Shown here piece by piece: positions 32,945 to 41,456 of a DNA stretch of 64,000 bases (the first letter of the stretch is position 1; every line of letters begins with the position of its first letter). The stretch comes from Arthrobacter sp. NtRootA1. Lineage in GTDB: Bacteria; Actinomycetota; Actinomycetes; Actinomycetales; Micrococcaceae. The notes below the pieces were generated by a model. That model searched no databases. It was given only the letters and a program-made list of their open reading frames with translations, and was not told where the DNA came from. The DNA lies in the NCBI RefSeq assembly GCF_019976975.1, contig NZ_AP024630.1:2232001-2296000 (forward strand), read 5' to 3'. Position numbers and translations under genes: made by a program.

Positions 32945-33217
32945 GTGAATTCGAAACCAGGCGCTCTCCGGCGAATTGACGATTGGACTTCCGTTAACGG
33001 CGCCGCAGCTGAAATCCTCCTAAAGGGTCGAACGATGGCGCGCGGCGTCATCGACCGTGTCACAAGCGATGGCGCCATTGCGTGGGTTTACGACGACACG
33101 GGGAGACGGAGACTGTATGAACGGTGCGAGTCTTTCGAAATATGGGTAACTCCTGAAGATGTTGGCCTGAACTACAAAGTGAATCAGGCGCTCATGTACC
33201 TGCCGGCACCCTACTGA
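32945..33217 (+). CDS. Small conserved hypothetical protein, paralog of 29747-30028
   Basis: 90 residues from GTG at 32945; an upstream extension to 32744 is open but shows no similarity or ribosome site. The core GVIDRVTSDGAIAWVYDDTGRRRLYERCESFEIWVTPEDVG aligns with the protein at 29747 at the glycine, valine, aspartate and tryptophan positions. It ends just before the convergent debranching-enzyme gene. Function unknown. Confidence 0.6.
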   Translation: MNSKPGALRRIDDWTSVNGAAAEILLKGRTMARGVIDRVTSDGAIAWVYDDTGRRRLYERCESFEIWVTPEDVGLNYKVNQALMYLPAPY

Positions 33218-33234
33218 ATCCGGACAGACGAACG

Positions 33235-33251
33235 GCCTCCGAAGTGGAGGC
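33235..33251. terminator. Short hairpin between convergent genes
   Basis: GCCTCC-GAAGT-GGAGGC lies between the stop of the small gene (33217) and the stop of the debranching enzyme (33252). The stem is only 6 bp, followed by TTATGCCTTT on the plus strand. Confidence 0.5.
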
Positions 33252-35399
33252 TTATGCCTTTCGGCGCTGTTCCACGAGGTCGGCCGCCCACGGCCGGATG
33301 CCGTGGTGCAAGACCATCCCTTGCGGCAACCCCTGAATAGTAGCCGTGGAACCGGAAATGTCGATGGTGATGCGACTGCCGGCCATTGGTGCATTGGTGA
33401 TATGCAGTCCACCGTAGGATTCCGGGAGCACAGGATCCATCCAAAGACTGCCGCGGGCGACGTCGGCGTAGTAACCCATGAGGCTTTTCACCAAGAGGAT
33501 CGGGGTTGTGGCGGCCCAGGCCTGCGGCGAGCACGCGGTGGGATAGGGTACGGGTTCGTCAAGGACCTCTCGGCTGAAGCCGCAGAACAATTCCGGAAGT
33601 CTTCCCTCTGAGTATTGTGCTGCCTCCAGCAGCGCTGTGGAGATGCGCTGCGCCTGTTCCACAAAGCCATAGCGGAGAAGACCGGCCGCGATGATCGCAT
33701 TGTCGTGGGGCCAGACCGACCCGTTGTGGTAGCTTGCGGGGTTATAGGCCCCCATGTCGGTTGCCAGGGTACGCACCCCCCAGCCACTGAACATTTCGGG
33801 GGACATTAGACGTTCCGCTACTAGTGGTGCCTTATCTTTGTCGACGATGCCGAACCAAAGGCATTGCCCCATGTTGGACGCGCATGCATCGACCGGCCGC
33901 TTTCGGCCGTCCAGTGCGATGGCATAGTAACCGCGATCGGGCAGCCAGAACTGTTCGTTAAACTGCCGCTTCAGCCGCGCCGCCCGCTCTCGATACTCTT
34001 CGGCCAGTGCCATGTCACCGGCGTCGTAGGCGATCATGGAGCGACTCAGATATGCGCTATAGACGTAAGCCTGCACCTCGCACAGCGCGATAGGTGGCTC
34101 GGCCAGACTGCCGTCAGCGAAGTTGATACCGTCCCAGGAGTCCTTCCATCCTTGGTTGATGAGTCCCCGGTCATTGAGCCGCGAATACTCGACGAAACCG
34201 TCACCGTCTTTGTCGCCGTAGTCGCGGATCCAGTCCAGTGCCCGGTCCGCATGTGGCAGGAGTGCGGAAATGGTCTCCGCGGCAAAACCCCAGCGGCCCA
34301 CTTCCCCCAGCACGGTCACGAAGAGCGGGGTGGCGTCCACGCTGCCGTAGTAGGCGGATTTCCCACCCAGAGCCAGTCCGCTGGAGACATCGAGCCTGAC
34401 CTCGTGCAGGATCTTGCCGGGTTCTTCCTCGCTTATTGGGTCCACGACGCGACCTTGACGGTCGGCCAGCGTCTGGATGGTGCCAAGGGCCAAGGACGGA
34501 TCCACGGGCAGTGCCATAAGGGAGGCCAAAAGTGCGTCCCGTCCGAACAGCGCCATGAACCAGGGGGCGCCTGCAGCTACCACGTTCCGATCAGGGTGGT
34601 CAGGGTCCTCAATGCGAAGTGCGCCCAGATCGTCGTAGCTGCGCCGCAGGGTCCGTTCGATGGAGCTGTTGCCCATGTGCAGCACGGGAATCTTGGATAC
34701 CCACTCATGTCGGCGCACGTCTTGCGGAGACATTTCGCCCTCATGCGGACGAACGAACGGTGCCATCGGGCCCGTCCCGTCGGAGGTAGGCACCACGCTC
34801 ACGGTCGTGCTCCATTCCCCATGCGGCGGGACAACAGAATGATAGCTAAGGCCTTCAGGTGCCACGTCGGCTCCAATGGCCGACACTACGACGCCCTTCC
34901 TCACGTCCTGCCAGAGGGCCTGGATCGTCAGCGATTCGGGATCTGCTTCGCGGGATTCGCTCCAGCGGCGCTGGGTTTTGGCCTCCTTTACCTCGAAAAG
35001 GTCCGCGAAGTCCGCTTCGACCCAGAGGGAAACCACGCAATCAACACTGATGTTTCCGTAGTTTCGGACAGTTATCTGCTCCAGAATCCCGACACCTACC
35101 TCGCGAAGCCGTTCAACGATCAGCGGGCTGTCAGAGTACCCGTCCGATCGGACTACGCGACCGACAAACAGGGCCCGGTATGGCTCAGTCGTATTCGCGG
35201 CCAGTGGCTCCAATGGTTGACTGTTCACGGTCAGGTTCCAGCGGGACAGGATGCGGGTGTCCTCGAAGAAAACCCCGTGCGGGTAATCCGGATGGATGTC
35301 CCCGTTCGCCGTGGAGATACAGAAAGACGAGCCCTCCACCAAGGTGACTGTCCCGGGCCCTAGGGGCCCAGCAACGGTGTCCACATTCCATCCAGTCAT
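33252..35399 (-). CDS. Amylo-alpha-1,6-glucosidase / glycogen-debranching-type protein
   Basis: 715 residues. Residues about 15-215 are the bacterial GDE N-terminal domain (TLVEGSSFCISTANGDIHPDYPHGVFFEDTRILSRWNL), and about 240-690 are the (alpha/alpha)6 toroid of the debranching C-terminal domain: RRSYDDLGALRIEDPDHPDRNVVAAGAPWFMALFGRDALLAS, KDGDGFVEY, NQGWKDSWDGINFADG, and a late PYPTACSPQAWAATTP. The NQGWKDS and GRDALL blocks carry likely catalytic acids. It is predicted cytoplasmic and acts on alpha-glucan branches or alpha-glucosides. It stands alone on the minus strand. Confidence 0.9.
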   Translation of the reverse strand: MTGWNVDTVAGPLGPGTVTLVEGSSFCISTANGDIHPDYPHGVFFEDTRILSRWNLTVNSQPLEPLAANTTEPYRALFVGRVVRSDGYSDSPLIVERLREVGVGILEQITVRNYGNISVDCVVSLWVEADFADLFEVKEAKTQRRWSESREADPESLTIQALWQDVRKGVVVSAIGADVAPEGLSYHSVVPPHGEWSTTVSVVPTSDGTGPMAPFVRPHEGEMSPQDVRRHEWVSKIPVLHMGNSSIERTLRRSYDDLGALRIEDPDHPDRNVVAAGAPWFMALFGRDALLASLMALPVDPSLALGTIQTLADRQGRVVDPISEEEPGKILHEVRLDVSSGLALGGKSAYYGSVDATPLFVTVLGEVGRWGFAAETISALLPHADRALDWIRDYGDKDGDGFVEYSRLNDRGLINQGWKDSWDGINFADGSLAEPPIALCEVQAYVYSAYLSRSMIAYDAGDMALAEEYRERAARLKRQFNEQFWLPDRGYYAIALDGRKRPVDACASNMGQCLWFGIVDKDKAPLVAERLMSPEMFSGWGVRTLATDMGAYNPASYHNGSVWPHDNAIIAAGLLRYGFVEQAQRISTALLEAAQYSEGRLPELFCGFSREVLDEPVPYPTACSPQAWAATTPILLVKSLMGYYADVARGSLWMDPVLPESYGGLHITNAPMAGSRITIDISGSTATIQGLPQGMVLHHGIRPWAADLVEQRRKA

Positions 35400-35928
35400 C
35401 CCAAGCTCCTAAAGGATTGACTTAACGGCTCACCACGGACCTGCACAAGGTACCGCGTCAACGTGACTTTGCCGCCGTCGATTGTCCAATCGACGCTACG
35501 CCTGTGTGTTCATTGATGCCAGCACCACTCAGCCAGCTTTCGCCCCATATTTCAACGCTTGCCATGACTGCCGTGGGTCTGCTGGTCCTGCGCCGTGAGA
35601 GCCGCCGAGGAGGTTCAAGAAGGAGCGTGCCGGCGCGGGTGGGGACCTTGGCCGTTGTCCTCGCGAGCCGGAGCGTAGGGCGGGTGACTCTTCATGCCCA
35701 CAGCCTTTTTGGCGCACCTCGAACGAAGGCTGCGGCGACGCGGCGAAAGGTCATGTCGCTCGTGCTTAGGTACAGCATGAATGTCTGAAGGAGGAAAGTG
35801 ATGAAGTCTAGTTGCCCAGTGTGTTGCGGTTGGATCGCCGCCAGCCTGCCCTTGTCCGTGATTCCTGAGGCCGTTCGCCGGGCAGTTCGGCATGTCTCGC
35901 GCTGCCCAGCAAACGGGCAAATAAGAAA

Positions 35929-35947
35929 GTGTGCACGATGTGCACAC
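35929..35947. repeat. Palindrome copy 1
   Basis: GTGTGCACG-A-TGTGCACAC, a 19-base inverted repeat with one mismatch, preceded by AA and followed by CTTT. Its inverted partner lies at 36381-36399. Confidence 0.7.
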
Positions 35948-36019
35948 CTTTCGCCTCGGACTGCTCCGTACAACCGCCGGACTGGCCCGGATTCCGCATG
36001 TTTCCGCCACTTCCCAGTA

Positions 36020-36060
36020 TCCACAAGGCCAAGAATCGCGTTCGAGTCCCACCTCGGGCA
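36020..36060 (+). other. tRNA 3'-end-like segment (possible attachment-site scar)
   Basis: GTTCGAGTCCCACCTCGGGC resembles a T-loop, the 3' half of a T-stem and a 3' acceptor strand, as in leucine-type tRNAs ending CTCGGGCA. The 5' half of the T-stem does not match and no D- or anticodon arm is present upstream, so it is not a gene. A tRNA-style terminator follows at 36067. Confidence 0.45.
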
Positions 36061-36066
36061 CGGCAT

Positions 36067-36095
36067 AACCCCTCGTCAGAGGGGTTTTTGCTTTT
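36067..36095 (+). terminator. Terminator of the type found after tRNA genes
   Basis: AACCCCTC pairs with GAGGGGTT around loop GTCA, followed by TTTGCTTTT. No gene ends here now, which supports the idea that a tRNA end was copied to this place. Confidence 0.8.
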
Positions 36096-36380
36096 AAGTG
36101 TGTACAAATGTTGACAAGTCCCTCTGATTGGGATGCCCGGCTCGTGCCTGGCCGCCGGGTGCGGCCTGTTCGGTTGTGTGGGGGAGCGGGTTCAGTGCCC
36201 TGGCTGGTGGGCGTTCCGCTGGATCTCAGATGGTGTCACGCGGATTCCTTCTTCGGTTCTGTTCGGTAGGTCCGTGGTGGCCTACACCTGTTCATGGGGT
36301 CGGGGATTTGGCACGACATGACTTCGAGAGATTTCCGTCTCGTCACGGCACGGAAGAGCCGCTTTGTCCGGCCAAAGGGG

Positions 36381-36399
36381 GTGTGCACAATGTGCACAC
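36381..36399. repeat. Palindrome copy 2
   Basis: GTGTGCACA-A-TGTGCACAC, a perfect 9+1+9 inverted repeat, 452 bases from copy 1. A degenerate third copy may lie at 36096-36119 (AAGTGTGTACAAATG...). Confidence 0.75.
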
Positions 36400-36758
36400 T
36401 TAAGTCTGCTTTGTTGGTGACCACGTTTTGCTCGCTTTTTTGCTGTCACGTGTTCATTCCGCGTGCCGTCATCGGCGTCATGACTGGTCGCCAAAAACCC
36501 ACGTGCTGTAGCGGCACTTCGTCTCATCTTTTGTTAGAAGCTGCATTCCAACGACGATGGGCGGAAAGGCTTTAGCTAGCCTGAGTCGCGGCCGACTGGC
36601 CAGCACAGGGTCTACGACCTCGGGGGTGAACCGTCAGACATCTGCGACATACGCCCTAGTCTGATGCCGTATCGGATGGCATCTGACGTCAGGATTGGGT
36701 GTGCCTTGCCCGGACGGGGCTGCCTAAACACTGACCATTCCAACGATAGGGACAGTGC

Positions 36759-36971
36759 TTACCAGCAGACGTCCTCGTTAATCGTGCCATACGGTATTTC
36801 TTGGCTGAGGCTGATCTCGAACTGGGCCGGGCTGATTCGGGTGACGGGAACGCCTTGGCGAAGTTGCTTTGCCGTTCCCACTAAGCTCTCGACCGCGCCG
36901 TCGAGCTGGCGTTCCATTTCGGCGCGGCGGCGGATACTGAGTGTGATCGATGGGGGAGACGCGGTGGTCAT
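36759..36971 (-). CDS. Small Arthrobacter-type hypothetical protein, paralog of 39498-39830
   Basis: 70 residues from ATG at 36971 (MTTASPPSITLSIRRRAEMERQ...); a start at 37019 is also open. The second half VPVTRISPAQFEISLSQEIPYG matches the pattern of the protein at 39498 (ILVIERDYGQYTIRVDQGVPCG), suggesting a small family with a V-x-R-x(5)-F/Y-x-I/V-x-L/V-x(3)-I/V-P-x-G core. No ribosome site is obvious. Proteins of this form occur, as I recall, in several copies per Arthrobacter genome. Function unknown. Confidence 0.55.
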   Translation of the reverse strand: MTTASPPSITLSIRRRAEMERQLDGAVESLVGTAKQLRQGVPVTRISPAQFEISLSQEIPYGTINEDVCW

Positions 36972-37177
36972 CGGGGTCACGTGCATAACGAGGGAAGGAT
37001 CCGGTGGTCGGTGGGACAACTCCTAAGGGAGGCTTGGCTGGTTACGAACGGATGGCGTTGGCTGCCTGACGGATCCGAACGCGGGGACGTTCACACAAGG
37101 CCGTCAGCATGGGGAGCGCCTCAGCTGGACTGCTCAAGTTCTACGACAGGATTCGGCCAGGAATCGACTGGACCAGA

Positions 37178-37402
37178 TCACGTAGCCGATGTGGCAGCCA
37201 GTAGCACGAGGAGTTTCTGGGCGTGGCAGGCTGGGGTTCCGAGGCCCGCTTCGAGACTGATGTCCGCCATTGACGCGTATATAGCCTTCCGCTGTTCGTG
37301 AAGTTTCAGCCACTGTTCGGCCACCTTGCCCTTTAGTAGAGGGCGGTCGGGATTTCTGAGCAGGCGTGGAAGCACCGCCACCGGTTCGGCGGTCAGAGCC
37401 AC
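37178..37402 (-). CDS. Doubtful small hypothetical protein or gene remnant
   Basis: 74 residues from GTG: PVAVLPRLLRNPDRPLLKG then EQWLKLHEQRKAIYASMADISLEAGLG. The residue composition looks like a real helical protein, but there is no ribosome site at a proper distance and no family I recognise. It could be the fragment of a longer, decayed gene in this disturbed region. Confidence 0.25.
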   Translation of the reverse strand: MALTAEPVAVLPRLLRNPDRPLLKGKVAEQWLKLHEQRKAIYASMADISLEAGLGTPACHAQKLLVLLAATSAT

Positions 37403-37616
37403 TATAGGGCAGTAATTTCCTTATTGATTGCTGCATTCTCGCGGCCGTTGGAACCAAGCGAACACAGTGCGCCGACCACTGCCACAACTCCATGCGTCGC
37501 CAGAAACGTGCGAAGCACCAAGTTCTCCCCACGTGGGTGGCGCTGACCGGGTGGATCAGCTCGGAAATAATGAAAACCAGGGAGGGCGGGCGAAGTTCTA
37601 GGGTGACCTTGACGGT

Positions 37617-37651
37617 AAATTCCCGGGCGAGTTGAGATCGCCCGGGAATTT
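37617..37651. terminator. Long perfect hairpin downstream of the sulfatase
   Basis: A 14-bp perfect stem, AAATTCCCGGGCGA / TCGCCCGGGAATTT, with a 7-base loop, 130 bases past the stop of the minus-strand sulfatase. The A/T end of the stem supplies a short U-run in both directions. Confidence 0.7.
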
Positions 37652-37780
37652 CTGGAGTTCGGAACGGTGGTGCCCGTCGTCCCACCGGTTCTCTCGAAAA
37701 TCGAAGAAACGCCAGCGTCGAGGTCGTGCCAATTGAATAGGACGGCAACGACTACGTCCTTCTCGGACGGTCTGCACCTG

Positions 37781-39280
37781 CTATCCCCCTACGCGCTCCA
37801 GCTTCGCTGCACGCTGGGCCGCCACCGAGTCGAAGAACGGCCCGGTTTCTGTCCACAGGTCCATCCTTCCGGCACCAACTTTTCGTCCCCATTCGCGGAG
37901 GAAGCCCTTGTCATGCCTGTCCAGAGAGCGTTCGCTGAGGATGGCGTCGGCTTCCCATCCTTCGCGGATAAGTTCAAGGAGTTGGGCACGAACGTCCTCG
38001 TAGGCAGGATCACTGCCCAAGTCGTTGAGTTCGCTCGGGTCCTTCCGCACATCAAACAGTTGGACCGAAAGAGACCCGTGGTAATAGACGCATTTGTAGT
38101 CCCCTTTCCTCACCATGCGGATAGCGGAGGTGCTTCCATCGACCAACTGCGAGAAAACAGGGCGCTCAGTCCAGTCGCTGTCTGTCGGATCTCCAGCCAG
38201 TAGGGGCGCGAGATTATCGCCGTCCACGTTGGGGAGCTGCGGCGCGTCGGCAAGGGCGACCAAGGTGGGCGCGATATCCGTGAGGCTGACCGGCAAGTCC
38301 ATCCGGAGACCTTCTGCAACGTAACGGCGCGATCCCTGACTGATTTGATTCCATATCATCGGTACCCGTGAGGAGGGTTCGTAAAACGAACGCTTCCAGA
38401 AAAGGCCATGGTCCCCTGCCATTTCACCGTGGTCGCTCACGTAGACGAAAATAGTGTCGCCAGGAAGTTCGGCAGCGACAGCAGCTATGCGGCCAATGTT
38501 CTTGTCGAGATGATTGATGAGGCCAGCGTAATTGGCCCGGACCATCCTCACCTGCTCCGGTGTAACCTCATTCAGCCCGTGCTTGCGCCATTGATCCTCA
38601 ACCCACGGATGTGGCCGATCATCGACGGCGACAACTTCGTCGAAGGCATCCACGGCCGCCAACGCCTTCTCAAATTCCTCGGGCGGGCATGTGAAGGGTG
38701 CATGCGGTGAGTAGAGGCCCACTGTGATCAGTAGAGAATCCTGCACTCCGGCACGGACACGCTCCAGGACGAAGTCCTCGTAGCCTCGGATTACAGCGTC
38801 GTCAAAGTCGATCACTGGACTATGACCAGGACCTGCAAGGTCGATCGAGTCTTTCACCGGGCCCGGGGTACGGGCGAGATGGGCATAGTCGGTTTTGGGA
38901 CCGCCCGGATAACTCGGGGTAATGTCTCCCACCAAACGATGCTGGAAGCCGTGCCTTTGGTCCGGGCCGACAAAGTGCATCCTGCCGCACAGGACCGTGT
39001 CATATCCGCCAAGCCCCAGAGCGTGCGCAAAGGTTGGAATCCCTGAAGGCAGAATATCCTCGTTGCCGAAAACACCAACTTGGTGAGGCTCCCTGCCAGC
39101 CATCATGGACATTCGTGACGGCACGCAAAGCGGCGAAGAACAGTACGCCTGCTCGAAAGTGACGCCCCTTTGGGCCAGGCGATCAAGGTTAGGGGTGTCT
39201 ACCAGTTTACTGCCGGCCCTCCCTAACCAATCGCCTCTGTGCTGATCCGAAACAACCAAAACAATGTTGGGCTTATCCAT
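37781..39280 (-). CDS. Sulfatase (type I, formylglycine-dependent), CVPSR motif
   Basis: 499 residues, full length. NIVLVVSDQHRGDWLG gives the first metal site (Asp12, Gln13/His14), and the activation motif is CVPSRMSMMAGR with Cys52 as the residue converted to formylglycine. VYVSDHGEMAGDHGLFWKRSFYEPSSRVPMI contains the second metal site, and the C-terminus has YKCVYYHGSLSVQLFDVRKDPSELNDLGSDP. Relatives are choline-sulfatase and uncharacterised sulfatases. No signal peptide, so cytoplasmic, unlike many secreted sulfatases. The maturing enzyme is presumably that at 60573. It stands alone. Confidence 0.92.
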   Translation of the reverse strand: MDKPNIVLVVSDQHRGDWLGRAGSKLVDTPNLDRLAQRGVTFEQAYCSSPLCVPSRMSMMAGREPHQVGVFGNEDILPSGIPTFAHALGLGGYDTVLCGRMHFVGPDQRHGFQHRLVGDITPSYPGGPKTDYAHLARTPGPVKDSIDLAGPGHSPVIDFDDAVIRGYEDFVLERVRAGVQDSLLITVGLYSPHAPFTCPPEEFEKALAAVDAFDEVVAVDDRPHPWVEDQWRKHGLNEVTPEQVRMVRANYAGLINHLDKNIGRIAAVAAELPGDTIFVYVSDHGEMAGDHGLFWKRSFYEPSSRVPMIWNQISQGSRRYVAEGLRMDLPVSLTDIAPTLVALADAPQLPNVDGDNLAPLLAGDPTDSDWTERPVFSQLVDGSTSAIRMVRKGDYKCVYYHGSLSVQLFDVRKDPSELNDLGSDPAYEDVRAQLLELIREGWEADAILSERSLDRHDKGFLREWGRKVGAGRMDLWTETGPFFDSVAAQRAAKLERVGG

Positions 39281-39497
39281 GAAGGCCTACATCCTCTTTT
39301 GAGATTGGAACTTCCCGCGCACGCAGGAACCTGTGACGGCCCGCTTAACGGGCTCTCTGCTGAACTCAACTCTCCTCGCATTGAAGTATTTGAAAAAGCC
39401 GGATTCTAAATAGTATTTATGCAAATTTCCGATGGTTCGCAGGGCAGAGGTGAACCGTGGGATTTCCAATGGGGGCTGTGCGGCCGGGCATGAGGCT

Positions 39498-39830
39498 TCA
39501 GCCCCTTCCGTCGCCCCTTATGGTCGAGGGCATCCTTGGTGACCAGACCACTCCTCCTCGTGACTCCTGAGTCACGCCGCATGGCACTCCTTGATCGACA
39601 CGGATGGTGTACTGGCCATAATCGCGTTCTATGACGAGGATCCCCTGCTTCCGTTCCAAAGCCGCGGGTATCAGCAGGCCGACCGCGTGGCTAAGTTTTT
39701 CATCTTTGCTTCTGGGCTCCTCCACAACGCTGACCTCAAGGGAAGGAGGAAACGGCCAGGTCGGGAAACGCTCGCCGCCCATAATGGTCAAGGCTGCGGT
39801 GACGATCGAAAAAAGCGGATCGTGGGACAC
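39498..39830 (-). CDS. Small hypothetical protein, paralog of 36759-36971
   Basis: 110 residues from GTG at 39830 with TTAGGAGGACTC as a strong ribosome site. The C-terminal half KQGILVIERDYGQYTIRVDQGVPCGVTQE shares its pattern with the protein at 36759. The N-terminus (MSHDPLFSIVTAALTIMGGERFPTW) is different. Function unknown. The DUF202 pair lies directly upstream on the same strand, 29 bases away, so all three may be cotranscribed. Confidence 0.6.
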   Translation of the reverse strand: MSHDPLFSIVTAALTIMGGERFPTWPFPPSLEVSVVEEPRSKDEKLSHAVGLLIPAALERKQGILVIERDYGQYTIRVDQGVPCGVTQESRGGVVWSPRMPSTIRGDGRG

Positions 39831-39859
39831 GAGTCCTCCTAATATGCATGCGTCGTCCT

Positions 39860-40210
39860 CTAACCCAAGGGCAGGAAGAGGACAGCGTAGATGCCAAGCC
39901 CCGATAAGACGACGACGACTGTGGCGAGGGCCGCTGTGGATGCAAGGTCGGAGGCCATAATTTCGTTTCTAATACCGTGGATCGCCCGGTGGTACCGGCG
40001 TCTGCGGGTGAAGTTGATGGACAAGGCGCCAAGAATGGCTACGGCGACGAGGACTCCGATAAACCAGCCGTGATGGGGAATCCAGCGCAGGAAGACGGCA
40101 GCCGCGACGACCAGAGATAGGGTGGTGCGCCCCCAGGCGAGGTCCGTGCGTTCAGGCTGGAGGCCGGCATCGCCATGCCTTGGGGGGTCCTTTGATGGCT
40201 GTTTCATCAT
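39860..40210 (-). CDS. DUF202 (YidG/YidH-type) membrane protein
   Basis: 116 residues with three hydrophobic segments after the family signature ERTDLAWGRTTLSLVVAAAVFLRW; then GWFIGVLVAVAILGALSINFTRRRRYHRAIHG and ALATVVVVLSGLGIYAVLFL. Its ATG overlaps the stop of the second DUF202 gene. DUF202 proteins are small inner-membrane proteins usually encoded in pairs, function unknown. Confidence 0.88.
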   Translation of the reverse strand: MMKQPSKDPPRHGDAGLQPERTDLAWGRTTLSLVVAAAVFLRWIPHHGWFIGVLVAVAILGALSINFTRRRRYHRAIHGIRNEIMASDLASTAALATVVVVLSGLGIYAVLFLPLG

Positions 40211-40605
40211 GTGGGGTGAGCAATAACGAAAACGACCATGGCGGCGGCAACCAGGCTACCGCCCGCGGCCAGGATGGGCGCGATCCAGGGTAGCGGCAGA
40301 GGGATGCTATGGCGCATTGAACGTTCCACAGCAAGCCATCGAAAGAAGGATCCACTGCCAAGGGCGAGAGCTAAAAACAGTAAGAGAACTGAAATGGTTT
40401 TCCGTAGCTCCGGGCCGAAAAAGTCTGCCATGAAGGCTTCGACCGCGACGCCGGCAGCAAGTAAAGCCAAGGAGGTACGGATCCATGCCAGGAAAGTTCG
40501 TTCGTTTGCGAGGGTGAATCGGGGATCCGGTTCTTCGCCGCCGCGCAGGAGGCGGACCGACAGCGGCATCCGGCTGCCGCTGTCATCTGGCCTGGTGTTT
40601 GACAT
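40207..40605 (-). CDS. DUF202 (YidH-type) membrane protein
   Basis: 132 residues. DPRFTLANERTFLAWIRTSLALLAAGVAVEAF is the YidH signature, followed by two more hydrophobic segments, TISVLLLFLALALGSGSFFRWLAVERSMRH and WIAPILAAGGSLVAAAMVVFVIA. AGAAAGAAACC precedes ATG. It overlaps the companion DUF202 gene by 4 bases, so the two are probably partners in one complex. Confidence 0.9.
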   Translation of the reverse strand: MSNTRPDDSGSRMPLSVRLLRGGEEPDPRFTLANERTFLAWIRTSLALLAAGVAVEAFMADFFGPELRKTISVLLLFLALALGSGSFFRWLAVERSMRHSIPLPLPWIAPILAAGGSLVAAAMVVFVIAHPT

Positions 40606-40892
40606 GTAGGTTTCTTTCTAACCAGGCCACCGGATTGGGGCCCGGCGGTTTTGGCAATTGGGGGGAGTGTGCGGAGTCGCAAGGTCGCCGAAGGAAAGGC
40701 ACGCGGTACCGAACGTGACAGCCCTAGCGCGGGATTTCCTCCTAGAAGTAGCCGTGGCAAGGGCCGGAATCGCAGGTGATGCACGGTGCCTCTGCGCGGG
40801 TAGCCGTCGGCTTGCTTCGCGGCGGCCATCAGCTCGTCGACGCGAAGCTGATAGGAAACAAGCCCAATAAGTACCTTGACGTTCCATAGCAG

Positions 40893-41456
40893 TCACCTTT
40901 GCTCTGGGAGTTCAGCGAACAGTACGTGAGCAGGGGCGGCCAGGCTCGTAAGTGCCTGGGCCACGACGTCGGTGACTGGGGCGGCGATGTCGACGACGAC
41001 GCCGGCCTCGTCGGTGTCGAGTGGTTCGAGCGTGGCGAGTTGGGAGTCGAGCAGGGCGGGGGGCATGAAGTGTGCGGACCTGCCTGCCACCCGCTGTGCG
41101 AGAACGTCCTTGCCCCCGTTCAAGTGAAGGAAAATCGTGTCCGGTGCCTGGGCGCGGATTGCGTCGCGGTAGACACGCCGCAGCGCCGAGCAGGCCAGAA
41201 CCAGGCCGCCTTCCCCGGCAGCAGCCAGCTCCCGCCCGACGATTGCCAACCAGGGCCAGCGGTCCTCGTCCGTCAGGGGTGTGCCGGCTGCCATCTTGGC
41301 CACGTTCTCCACGGGATGCAAGGAGTCGCCGTCCAGGAAGGGCACGCCCAGTTTCCGCGCCACGACGTCGCCGATGGTGGTCTTGCCGCAGCCGGAAACG
41401 CCCATCACGACGATCCGGAGCTTAGGCTGGCCTGTGTTGGGTTGGGAAGTGTTCAC
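40893..41456 (-). CDS. gntK: Gluconokinase
   Basis: 187 residues. The P-loop GVSGCGKT is at 19-26, [30 protein letters not shown] is the substrate block of Gnt[15 protein letters not shown] is the middle block, and [32 protein letters not shown] is the lid and C-terminal signature. It phosphorylates gluconate to 6-phosphogluconate. It is the last gene of the hexuronate operon, overlapping the mannonate dehydratase stop by 4 bases. Gluconate and mannonate use are often regulated together; a role on 2-keto-3-deoxygluconate is less likely. Confidence 0.93.
   Translation of the reverse strand: MNTSQPNTGQPKLRIVVMGVSGCGKTTIGDVVARKLGVPFLDGDSLHPVENVAKMAAGTPLTDEDRWPWLAIVGRELAAAGEGGLVLACSALRRVYRDAIRAQAPDTIFLHLNGGKDVLAQRVAGRSAHFMPPALLDSQLATLEPLDTDEAGVVVDIAAPVTDVVAQALTSLAAPAHVLFAELPEQR

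Larger units (their letters stand above)
35400..36758. other. 1.36-kb gene-free stretch with palindromes and a tRNA-end scar
   Basis: No supported gene. It holds two near-perfect 19-bp palindromes in inverted relation (35929, 36381), a tRNA 3'-end-like segment with a terminator (36020-36095), and an imperfect inverted repeat with arms CGTCAGA/TCTGACG (36632-36688). The composition is less biased than in the genes around it. Confidence 0.6.
36972..37780. other. Gene-poor stretch before the sulfatase 3' end
   Basis: Only a weak minus-strand candidate (37178-37402) and a strong hairpin (37617-37651) are visible. I see no other gene. Confidence 0.45.

Noticed and set aside
33864..35363. A 499-codon open frame opposite the debranching enzyme
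   Set aside because: Antisense to a gene with full family motifs; no ribosome site and no domain.
35808..36107. Minus-strand frame of 99 codons with GGTRTRF
   Set aside because: This type of frame arises from reading the T-arm of tRNA-like sequence backwards; it is an artefact of the tRNA-end scar.
36632..36688. Inverted repeat CGTCAGA/TCTGACG as the ends of an insertion sequence
   Set aside because: The arms are only 7 bases with imperfect flanks, and no transposase lies between or near them.
37134..37748. A 204-codon minus-strand frame
   Set aside because: Amino-acid composition and lack of any block similarity suggest chance; it also crosses the strong hairpin at 37617-37651.
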